Positions 9,637 through 16,962 of a stretch of 64,000 nucleotides of DNA are shown piece after piece; the first letter of the stretch is position 1; each line of letters begins with the position of its first letter. The stretch is from CAZMFZ01 sp964565665 (GTDB lineage Bacteria; Bacteroidota; Bacteroidia; Cytophagales; UBA9547). The notes beneath the pieces are model-generated. The model made no database searches. It was not told where the DNA came from and was given only the letters and a program-made list of their open reading frames with translations. The stretch covers positions 1 to 64,000 of the forward strand of contig CAZMFZ010000001.1 in the NCBI GenBank assembly GCA_964565665.1. The letters are read 5' to 3'. A program made the position numbers and the translations under genes.

Positions 9637-9695
9637 CTAGCCATAGTATCAGTTTACTATTTCCAAACCAAAGCCCAAAATCAAAGTGTAAAATC

Positions 9696-9763
9696 TTTGC
9701 CCTGGCAAGTGTTGTCTACCTGTAAGCCTATTAGTTAGTTGGTGAAAATGCCAACCAAAGCCA
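9696..9763. repeat. 68-bp direct repeat, copy 2
   Basis: Second copy of the repeat at 9286-9353. On the minus strand it also encodes ALVGIFTN followed by TAA, but the preceding sequence is unrelated and has an in-frame TGA. This suggests the unit is a mobile or duplicated 3' end of a repetitive element. Confidence 0.85.
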
Positions 9764-9778
9764 GTCAGATTGGGCAAC

Positions 9779-10089
9779 TTAATTTAGAGGTTTATAATTC
9801 TCGTATTTGCCGAGTATCTGCTCTAAATGATATATTTCGTTTATATCATAAAAAGTAAAACCTTCTTCACCAATGATTTGCCACTTTCTGCGTTGAGAGG
9901 CAATTATTAGGTATATTTCAGGGAAATAAGCCAATGGCAAAAGTATTTCCAACCATCTTCCAGCACTATACCTAATTTGTCTCTAAAAGCGAACCTCAAT
10001 TTGGTTACCTTAGGTTTAATATGCAGAAATCCTGGAATCATTTTATAATAGCTTCTTAAAAAGGTTCTACAAAACCCTATAAATGGCAT
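9779..10089 (-). pseudogene. Small uncharacterised gene with a frameshift
   Basis: Leftward frame starting at ATG 10087-10089 and overlapping the end of the GH13 gene by 23 bases. It runs to the sequence EDGWK and then stops after 60 codons. One base over, the frame continues as LLPLAYFPEIY... to ...ENYKPLN and a TAA at 9779-9781. Adding a single A to the AAA run near 9944 would join the halves into one protein of about 103 residues (EDGWKILLPLAYFPEIY), so a one-base homopolymer deletion or sequence error is likely. I do not recognise the family. The C-terminal half is rich in aromatic and charged residues and lacks membrane helices. Confidence 0.5.
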
Positions 10090-11743
10090 ACGAAACGCCT
10101 TTCATCGTTAGTTTTGTACCATCTTTACTGGACACTTGAATTACTTTATTCCCATTTAAAAGCAATGTTTTCTTGCCCAATTTTACAGGCACTTCTACTT
10201 CCACATCTTGTCCTGAAGGGTTCACCGCTACCAGCACTTTTTCGCCTTGTTTCTCTCTCAAAAATACGAAAGGATATTTATCTTTCTCAGCATACAAAAT
10301 TTTGAAATCGGCATCGGCATCAAGTGCAATTTGATTTCTACGAGTATTCACCAATTTCTTTGTTTTATTTAATAATGATGTTACGTTTTTATCTTGTTCG
10401 CTTGCGTTGGGAGATTTCGAAGCAGTATCAATGCCAAGCCAAAGTTTATTTGCTTGTGCTTTAGAAAACCCTTTATTTTCCGCATTCGACCATTGCATAG
10501 GTGTTCTCGCACCCGAACGGGGAGGATAGCAGCCCTCAACTGAGGGTTGACCGTAAAGTTGTTTCATCCCAATTTCATCGCCATAATAAATAAATGGCAC
10601 ACCAGGCATACACATTTGAAAAGCGTATATAAGTTCTAATTCTTCATCTGTACGATTTACGTTTATTCTTGACAAATCATGATTTCCGACAGGTAAAGAA
10701 ATAAATCCTTTGCCTTTCGTGGCTTCATAATGCATATTGTATGCTTTCAAAAAAGCTGAAATATCGCCTTTGCCCTTTATATCAAACCAACTGTTGCCAT
10801 CTCCCGATACATTATTGAGGTTTCTATTGGCTTCTTTTCTGAAAAGATTGTCATATTCGGGAATCCAATGTAGAAAATCGGCTGTGAATCCGGCCTTAAT
10901 AGCATCGATAGGATACGACCACTCCGATACCATGAATGCTTGCGGATAATCAGTATCTAACATTTGCTTTACTTCTTGCCAAAATTTAAAGCCTTCGCCA
11001 TTTTTATCTTTGCGAATAATTGAGCCTGCCATATCTACCCTAAATCCATCGCAACCCATGTCGAGCCAATACCTCATTATTTTTTTCATCTCATCTCTCA
11101 ATGCCATCACATCGGGGTGGGTAGCTGATAGCTGCCATTTTTGAGTTGTATCCGGTTCGCCATAGCCAAAGTTAAGTGCTGGTTGATGCCAGAAAAAGTT
11201 AGTCATATAGTTGCCATCACGCTCAGAAAAGCCGTTTATCATACCGCGACCTTTTTCTTTCCCCCCATCGTTCCATGTTGAATTTGTCCAGATATACCAG
11301 TTTGAATATTTATTTTTCTCAGCTTTGGCCGATTCTTTAAACCAAGCATGGTCGATAGAAGTGTGCCCAGGTACAAAATCTACAATTACGCGTAAGCCAC
11401 GTTTGTGTGCCTCTTCAAATAGTTTCTTGGTATCGTCAGTATTGCCATATCGGCTTGCTACTTTGTAATAGTCGCTTACATCGTAGCCTGCATCTTTAAA
11501 GGGCGATTCGTAAAACGGATTGAGCCAAATGGCGCTTACGCCAAGGCTTTTCACATAATCAAGTTTTTCGATAATGCCTTTCAAATCGCCAATACCATCG
11601 GCATTGGTATCGTAAAAAGATTGGGGATAAATTTCATAAAATACAGCCGACTTTACCCAGCTTGGAATGTGTGGGGCTGCATTTTGCGCTTGAATGAAAA
11701 TACAAATTGTAAATGTTAAAAATGCTGCAAAGATGGTTTTCAT
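10067..11743 (-). CDS. Secreted GH13 alpha-glucosidase/alpha-amylase
   Basis: Alpha-amylase family enzyme that hydrolyses or rearranges alpha-glucosidic bonds in the periplasm or outside the cell. The frame opens at 11800, but the ATG at 11743 gives a clean signal peptide (MKTIFAAFLTF... ending near QAQ) and is preferred. The TIM-barrel motifs are complete: DFVPGH (region I), GFRVDMAG with nucleophile Asp237, VSEW with acid/base Glu274, and GNHD with Asp356 (numbered from 11743). The N-terminal YEIYPQSFYD segment resembles oligo-1,6-glucosidases and trehalose-forming members more than long-chain amylases. A C-terminal beta domain follows. The gene lies downstream of a DUF418 gene on the same strand, 63 bases away. 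Exact substrate is unknown. Confidence 0.9.
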   Translation of the reverse strand: MKTIFAAFLTFTICIFIQAQNAAPHIPSWVKSAVFYEIYPQSFYDTNADGIGDLKGIIEKLDYVKSLGVSAIWLNPFYESPFKDAGYDVSDYYKVASRYGNTDDTKKLFEEAHKRGLRVIVDFVPGHTSIDHAWFKESAKAEKNKYSNWYIWTNSTWNDGGKEKGRGMINGFSERDGNYMTNFFWHQPALNFGYGEPDTTQKWQLSATHPDVMALRDEMKKIMRYWLDMGCDGFRVDMAGSIIRKDKNGEGFKFWQEVKQMLDTDYPQAFMVSEWSYPIDAIKAGFTADFLHWIPEYDNLFRKEANRNLNNVSGDGNSWFDIKGKGDISAFLKAYNMHYEATKGKGFISLPVGNHDLSRINVNRTDEELELIYAFQMCMPGVPFIYYGDEIGMKQLYGQPSVEGCYPPRSGARTPMQWSNAENKGFSKAQANKLWLGIDTASKSPNASEQDKNVTSLLNKTKKLVNTRRNQIALDADADFKILYAEKDKYPFVFLREKQGEKVLVAVNPSGQDVEVEVPVKLGKKTLLLNGNKVIQVSSKDGTKLTMKGVSYAIYRVL

Positions 11744-11806
11744 TAGTATAAAGATTGGTTTGTAAAAATGTGAAGTTACAAATCTCTCTATAATTAGCAA
11801 AGTTAG

Positions 11807-13072
11807 CTACGTTGATTTTGGGAGTTTAATGGAGAGCGGAGTAGCCTTTTTCAACCGTTTGATTCTCAAGGGTTGCGTTTTCATGTAGGTGAATGATCGC
11901 CAAAGCCATTCTACAGGACCAAAATAAAAGTTTTTCATCCACCACCAAGACAGAAGTATTTCGAGGATAAAAAACAACAATCCAATACTTATTGAAACTG
12001 CCACACCTAATTTGCCCATCAGGCCAAACCCTATTCCGTAAAACAAAAGCAGCCCAAACAGGCTTTGAAACAAGTAATTAGAAAGCCCGGTTTGCCCTAC
12101 AAACCTTAGCCCATTCATACCATATTTCAATGGTGTTTTCCAAAAACAATAGGCAACTGCTAATAAATACAATGCCGATAAACTGATTTGCTGAATGCCG
12201 TAATTGCTATTTTTTAAAAAGCGAGTGTACCAATAAGTTGTGAAATAAAGATTTTTAAATAAATATGCCAACAAACTAGAAATCAATACTAAAGCAATGG
12301 AGGCTATCAGAAGCTTGGCTATTTTTTTATGATTTGAAATGGTATTTAAAAATATATTATTCCTGCCTGCATACATTCCTAATAAAAACAACCCAATAGT
12401 AACTCCAAAGCGACCAGTTACTATTTGAAAATAAAAATTATCGGTAAATCCGCCTTCAATATTCATCTTTATTAATTCTAAAACTGACCCTGATTGTTTG
12501 ATGATAAGTTGTTGAATGGCTGTGAATACTGGTTCATATATTATTTTCACCGACCCAGATGTAATTGCTATGGGTTTGTAAACCAATTGATTAGCCAGCT
12601 CTTTGCAAATCGGATAACTGAATACAATCAAAAAAACCGAGACGGCAAGCAATGCTTTGTTGCCAAGTTTACTCGCTGGGAATAAAAAAATAGATGCCAA
12701 CCCATATATTTTTAGTATATCGCCTGCAAAAAAAAGACTGTGCAGTATGCCAAGAACGAGAAGAAACGAAAGTCTTCGGGCATATTTTATTAAAAATGAT
12801 GTTTCAAAAGCATGGGTGTGTTGAATTTGCAAGGCGAAATTTAACCCAAACAAGAAAGAGAATATGCTGAAAAACTTGCCAAATGTGAGTGCGAAGCTGA
12901 GATTTTCAAATAGCTTGTCGCAGCTGAAAATGATATTGTAATCGGGGTACGGAATAGGGCCGGCCAAGAAACCCAATGTTGCATGGTTGATAATGATGCC
13001 CAAAAGAGCAAATCCCCGCAGCACATCTATTACTGTATGCCTTTCTTTGGTACTAGATTGTTCCAAACTCAT
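11807..13072 (-). CDS. DUF418 (YeiB-like) membrane protein
   Basis: A 421-residue polytopic membrane protein. The N-terminal signature VIDVLRGFALLGIIINHA and the C-terminal DUF418 block (GQTGLSNYLFQS, then a run of helices and GPVEWLWRSFTY) identify the YeiB/DUF418 family. Its members are thought to be membrane transport or acyltransferase-related proteins without an established reaction. About ten helices are visible. It is followed on the same strand by the GH13 gene, so co-transcription is likely, but a functional link is only inference. Confidence 0.85.
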   Translation of the reverse strand: MSLEQSSTKERHTVIDVLRGFALLGIIINHATLGFLAGPIPYPDYNIIFSCDKLFENLSFALTFGKFFSIFSFLFGLNFALQIQHTHAFETSFLIKYARRLSFLLVLGILHSLFFAGDILKIYGLASIFLFPASKLGNKALLAVSVFLIVFSYPICKELANQLVYKPIAITSGSVKIIYEPVFTAIQQLIIKQSGSVLELIKMNIEGGFTDNFYFQIVTGRFGVTIGLFLLGMYAGRNNIFLNTISNHKKIAKLLIASIALVLISSLLAYLFKNLYFTTYWYTRFLKNSNYGIQQISLSALYLLAVAYCFWKTPLKYGMNGLRFVGQTGLSNYLFQSLFGLLLFYGIGFGLMGKLGVAVSISIGLLFFILEILLSWWWMKNFYFGPVEWLWRSFTYMKTQPLRIKRLKKATPLSIKLPKST

Positions 13073-13210
13073 TCTGTTCGCTTCTCCTATTTGCTTTACA
13101 TTTATAAATTACAAATATATAAATATCGGTTGTAGTTGTTGGGGAATGAATGGGCAGGCAATCTTTTTAGGCTTCCTATAATAAATAGAAAAATGAGAGT
13201 GGAAATGAGG

Positions 13211-14011
13211 CTAAAAATCAGTCTTAATTTTGGATAAAAAATCAGTTTCAGTTTTCTGCCCTGCTAATTGGCCGCCATCCAATATCAATATTTGCCCAGT
13301 CATAAAGCTGCTTTCATTGCTGGCTAAAAATAAAAACGCAGGTGCAACCTCTTCTACTTTTCCAGTACGATTCAATGGAATATATCTATCTACAAACTTC
13401 TGCACAAATTCGGGTGAGTCTATTTCAATCGACATTGGCGTTTGAATATAACCAGGACAAACAGCATTTACCCTTATTCCCAAATGAGCCAACTCCAATG
13501 CCATAGTTTTGGTGAGCATGATTACACCTCCTTTCGAGGCATTGTAATGGGCATAGCCCGCCTCGCCATCCATTCCGTTTTTACTTGCCATATTTACCAC
13601 CACACCCGATTTTCGTTTTGCCATTCCTCTGCAAACCGCTTGGGAAATAAAGAACATTCCAGTGAGATTGATATCTACAATTTTCTTCCAATCGGCCTCT
13701 TCAATTTCTAAAAATGGCGTTTCGCTTGCAATTCCGGCATTATTAATAAGTACATCTATTGGCGCAATCGTTTCCGCTTTTGCTACAGCTTCATATACTT
13801 CTTTTCTATTGCTCACATCTACTAAGTAGGTGTAAACTCTTTTCGCCATCTTTTCAAGTTCTATTTTGGCAGTATTCAGATTCTCTGCATTGAAATCGAA
13901 CAAGGAAAGTATTGCTCCTTCGGCTGCAAACTGTTTTGCAATTTCAAAGCCAATACCTCTTGCAGCTCCTGTGATTAAGACATGCTTGTTTTCAAATCTA
14001 TTAAGTCTCAT
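13211..14011 (-). CDS. SDR-family NAD(P)-dependent oxidoreductase
   Basis: Classical short-chain dehydrogenase of 266 residues. It has the Rossmann glycine motif TGAARGIG (14-21), NNAG (90-93), catalytic Ser143, Tyr156 and Lys160 in YNASK, and the C-terminal FLASNESSFMTGQ...DGG block. It oxidises or reduces an alcohol/ketone with NAD(P). The start overlaps the preceding gene by 11 bases (ATGAGACTTAA), so the two are translationally coupled. Nearby genes on the same strand encode a class III aminotransferase, and a GntR regulator is divergent, suggesting a small catabolic or sugar-modification operon. The substrate cannot be assigned; the C-terminal tail is longer than usual. Confidence 0.88.
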   Translation of the reverse strand: MRLNRFENKHVLITGAARGIGFEIAKQFAAEGAILSLFDFNAENLNTAKIELEKMAKRVYTYLVDVSNRKEVYEAVAKAETIAPIDVLINNAGIASETPFLEIEEADWKKIVDINLTGMFFISQAVCRGMAKRKSGVVVNMASKNGMDGEAGYAHYNASKGGVIMLTKTMALELAHLGIRVNAVCPGYIQTPMSIEIDSPEFVQKFVDRYIPLNRTGKVEEVAPAFLFLASNESSFMTGQILILDGGQLAGQKTETDFLSKIKTDF

Positions 14012-14498
14012 TTATAGATATTTTAGGTTTTAAATAATCAATTTTAGATTGGGATGGCACACACATTTCACGAACAATGGCAGTATAGGAAGTATCGCCC
14101 GAGTACACCCTATAATCTAGCACCAAACTTTGAACCATGCCTGCGAAAACACAGGCAGGATTATTCATCCAGTTTTCCCAAGTTTTGCCTTTGGCATAGT
14201 CTTTCGGATCACGCATGTGTGGCCCTTGAAAACAGCATGAAATATAATATAGCTTTGCTTTTGTGGCCGAATCGACAGGTGTACCCGATTTTTTGAATTC
14301 AGAAGCCCTTTTTGCCGTTTCTACATACGATGCACCAGGAATTTCAGGCTTGTAGCCGCCTAATAATTTTCCCTTGTTATCAAGAATTTTCTTGTAGCCG
14401 CAAATAGAATCTGAAGTGGTAAGTTTTATTGTTTGGGCATTTGTGTAGGAAATAAAACCCCAAAATAGAATGTAAAATAAATAAGTAGTTTTTTTCAT
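14001..14498 (-). CDS. Secreted uncharacterised protein, possibly truncated
   Basis: About 165 residues with a signal peptide (MKKTTYLFYILFWGF... ending at NAQ). The ATG three codons upstream at 14507 is an alternative start. I do not recognise the family with certainty. The segment NNPACVFAGMVQSLVLDYRVYSGD resembles the early helices of long alpha/alpha-barrel carbohydrate-active proteins, which usually run past 500 residues. The last 20 or so residues look unrelated, and the stop falls inside the start of the SDR gene. A deletion that removed the bulk of a larger gene would explain this. It sits between an aminotransferase and the SDR gene on the same strand, with a perfect palindrome just upstream. 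Confidence 0.5.
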   Translation of the reverse strand: MKKTTYLFYILFWGFISYTNAQTIKLTTSDSICGYKKILDNKGKLLGGYKPEIPGASYVETAKRASEFKKSGTPVDSATKAKLYYISCCFQGPHMRDPKDYAKGKTWENWMNNPACVFAGMVQSLVLDYRVYSGDTSYTAIVREMCVPSQSKIDYLKPKISINET

Positions 14499-14535
14499 GT
14501 GTAGCATATAGATTATTGTATGAAATAGCTTTCAT

Positions 14536-14559
14536 AGCCCTCGGTTTAAACCGAGGGCT
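14536..14559. repeat. 24-bp perfect palindrome, GGTTTAAACC family, copy 1
   Basis: AGCCCTCGGTTT followed by its exact reverse complement. It shares the GGTTTAAACC core with palindromes at 44728-44771 and 46791-46814. It lies 17 bases after the aminotransferase stop, but the leftward side lacks a T run, so it is a poor leftward terminator. A REP-like element is more likely. Confidence 0.85.
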
Positions 14560-14575
14560 TTTGTAAAATAGATAT

Positions 14576-15904
14576 TTAGATTTCGCTCAACACCTGTCTA
14601 GTTATTTCAAGTGTTTTATCAATGTCTTCCATCGAATGCGAATAGCTTACCGAACCTTGTTTGCAAGCCAAGGGAATGTGGTAAATGCCTTTTTCAATCA
14701 ATGCTTGTCTGTATTTAATATCGAATGCAAAATCGACATGGTGCAAAATATCGTGCAAATTTTGAGGCACTACTTTTGAGAAATACACGCAAAAAGCAGA
14801 AGCATTGGTAGACAAAACAATATCAATTCCTTTATCTTGAAATAATTGCTCAAGCCCATCATACAAATGTTGGCTTACATTTTCAATTTGCTCATACACC
14901 TGAGGATTTTTCAATATTTTGAGCGTGGCAATAGCTGCAGCTGTATTGAATGGATGTGCATTATAAGTGCCAGCAATCAAAACCCGTTTTTGAGGAATAG
15001 GGTCATCAAACAAACTCATAATTTCCTTTCTACCTCCTATCACACCCAATGGAAAACCATTAGCAACCGCTTTGCCAAATACTGAAAGATGAGGTTTTAT
15101 GCCTGCCACACTTTGGTAACCTCCAAGTGCGGTGCGAAATCCTGTTTTCACCTCGTCAAATATGCAAACTGTTCCGTTACGCTCGCACAAGTCATACAAA
15201 TCTTTCAAATAGTTTTGTTGCGGATGTACTACACCAATATTTTGCATTACAGGCTCTAGCAGCACACAAGCAATCGGGTATCTTTTCATCACATATTCTA
15301 CTGAATCCAAATCATTGAAATTCACTATATGAACACGTCTCTTTGTCATTTCAGGTATACCAGCCGACATGGGAATAAACGGATATTCACCCACAGTCAC
15401 AAAAGGGCCGGTTTGTGCCAAAGTTGGCATTACAGCACGGGCTACTTCATTGTGCCAGCCATTGTAGCCTCCCATTATCAAAATAATATCTTCTCTTCCG
15501 GTGTAGGCTCTGCTTAATCGAATAGCGTGTGCGGTGGCTTCGCTGCCGGTGTTAGTGATCTGTACCAATTCCATTGATGGCACTGCTTGGCAAAGTAATT
15601 GCGAAAGTTCTGCCTCCCACTGGTTTGTACCCGTACCCATCAATGAGGTAAAATCGTTCATCGATTTGGCTACGGCTTGGTTTACCTCAGCATAATTATG
15701 CCCTAAAAAATGAGGTGCAAACGCAGCGTGATAATCTATATATTCTTTGCCTTCAATATCGTACATCTTGCTACCTTTGGCAGATTTGAATACAATATTG
15801 GGCTTTACTTTTCTATTTAAAGAAACTACGCCTCCAGCAATATATTGAGAAGCTAAGGCAGTTATTTCTTCGCTTGGGATATTTTGGTGTATTTCTGATG
15901 TCAT
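14576..15904 (-). CDS. Class III aminotransferase (glutamate-1-semialdehyde aminomutase-like)
   Basis: PLP-dependent fold-type I enzyme of 442 residues, similar to glutamate-1-semialdehyde 2,1-aminomutase and related class III aminotransferases. The PLP lysine is Lys278 in SVFGKAVANGFPLG, the ring-contacting Asp is in FDEVKTGFR (250-257), and the phosphate-binding TNTGSEAT segment spans 117-124. The context (GntR regulator divergent, SDR downstream) fits a catabolic or secondary pathway better than tetrapyrrole synthesis, so hemL is not assigned. It probably starts the leftward operon, with its promoter in the 76-base gap shared with the regulator. Confidence 0.85.
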   Translation of the reverse strand: MTSEIHQNIPSEEITALASQYIAGGVVSLNRKVKPNIVFKSAKGSKMYDIEGKEYIDYHAAFAPHFLGHNYAEVNQAVAKSMNDFTSLMGTGTNQWEAELSQLLCQAVPSMELVQITNTGSEATAHAIRLSRAYTGREDIILIMGGYNGWHNEVARAVMPTLAQTGPFVTVGEYPFIPMSAGIPEMTKRRVHIVNFNDLDSVEYVMKRYPIACVLLEPVMQNIGVVHPQQNYLKDLYDLCERNGTVCIFDEVKTGFRTALGGYQSVAGIKPHLSVFGKAVANGFPLGVIGGRKEIMSLFDDPIPQKRVLIAGTYNAHPFNTAAAIATLKILKNPQVYEQIENVSQHLYDGLEQLFQDKGIDIVLSTNASAFCVYFSKVVPQNLHDILHHVDFAFDIKYRQALIEKGIYHIPLACKQGSVSYSHSMEDIDKTLEITRQVLSEI

Positions 15905-15980
15905 AAATGAAGTAAATTTTTTCCAAACCTAGTATTTTGTATTCAAAAAACAATCATTTTTGTAAACAATTTATTGATAA

Positions 15981-16619
15981 ATGAAAAAAGATTCACAGGC
16001 TGATTTGGTTTACCAAGAAATTAGAAGAAGGATATTAATTGGCCAAATGGAGTCTAATGCCCGAATTACTGAAGACTTTTGGGCAAAAAAACTAACTGTA
16101 AGCCGCATGGCAATTCGGGAAGCGTTGACTAGATTATATGGTGAAGGATTAGTAGTGGCTGGTGAAAAAGGGGGTTATTATGTGACTGAAATGAAAGCCG
16201 AAGATGTAGTTGAAGTTCGCGAATTGCGTGAAATAATGGAATTGGCTGCCGTAAGGTTGGCTATGGATAAAATTTCCGAAAGCCAACTCACAGATCTAGA
16301 AAATCTCTGCAAAGATTTTTCAGAAATGGTGCAAAAGGGCTATATTCTTGGGGCTTGCGAGGCAGATATTAAGTTTCACGAAATGCTCGTGCATTCCTCG
16401 GGCAATGAAAGGTTGTTGAAATCGTATCATAATGCCCATATTCCCTTATTTCATCAAAAAATAGGCAAATCTAAAGGGTATGTGGAAGATTATGACCTCA
16501 CTAACAAAGAGCATTTAACTATTGTAGAAGCCTTGAGAAAGAAAGATTTAGCTCTGGCACAAGAAACGTTGAAAAATCATTTCAGAAGAGGGGAATTGGC
16601 TATATTGGAAATGTTTTAA
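15981..16619 (+). CDS. GntR-family regulator, FadR/FCD subfamily
   Basis: Transcriptional regulator of 212 residues. The N-terminal winged helix (VYQEIRRRILIGQM, then VSRMAIREALTRLYGEGLV) is the GntR DNA-binding domain. The C-terminal helical FCD ligand-binding domain is marked by EVRELREIMELAAVRLA and by histidines (KFHEMLVHSSGN and NKEHLTIVEAL) that usually bind a metal and an organic-acid effector. It is divergent from the aminotransferase gene with 76 bases between them, so it likely controls that operon and itself. The spacer contains the near-palindrome TTGTAAACAA (about 15960-15969), a possible operator. Confidence 0.9.
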   Translation: MKKDSQADLVYQEIRRRILIGQMESNARITEDFWAKKLTVSRMAIREALTRLYGEGLVVAGEKGGYYVTEMKAEDVVEVRELREIMELAAVRLAMDKISESQLTDLENLCKDFSEMVQKGYILGACEADIKFHEMLVHSSGNERLLKSYHNAHIPLFHQKIGKSKGYVEDYDLTNKEHLTIVEALRKKDLALAQETLKNHFRRGELAILEMF

Positions 16620-16962
16620 ATTTAATATCTACAGTTTCTTTGCAGCATTGGCTTCGGTAGTTTGCTATAATTTCTTCATGAAATACCAGATTAAAATTCA
16701 CTTTTTCTTATTTATGTTGGTTTCACTATAAATATCTGAGCAATAAAAATGTATTTTAAACTTTGTAATATAATTCTCACATTTTTGCATAAAATTCCAA
16801 AGTATGTTTACTTAACTGGGTCGATATAATTGGGCATACCATTTTGAAGGAATAAATTTTTTTTTAAGTAAATATTAAATACCCTTCCCGTAAATCGGGA
16901 TTAACCCTTGTATATCAAACCTTTAAAAAACCCCCATTCGGAGTTGGGGATTCTGATATTTT
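16620..16962. other. Intergenic region, no gene seen
   Basis: AT-rich spacer of about 340 bases between the GntR gene and the DUF5686 gene, with no coding frame of note. It contains short inverted repeats (CCCG...CGGG near 16887 and CCCC...GGGG near 16933) directly upstream of the DUF5686 start, which may shape its leader. No exact TAnnTTTG promoter was identified. Confidence 0.5.

Noticed and set aside
14536..14559. Palindrome as a transcription terminator of the aminotransferase operon
   Set aside because: The leftward strand lacks a T run after the stem. The shared core with two other sites makes a repeat element the better explanation.
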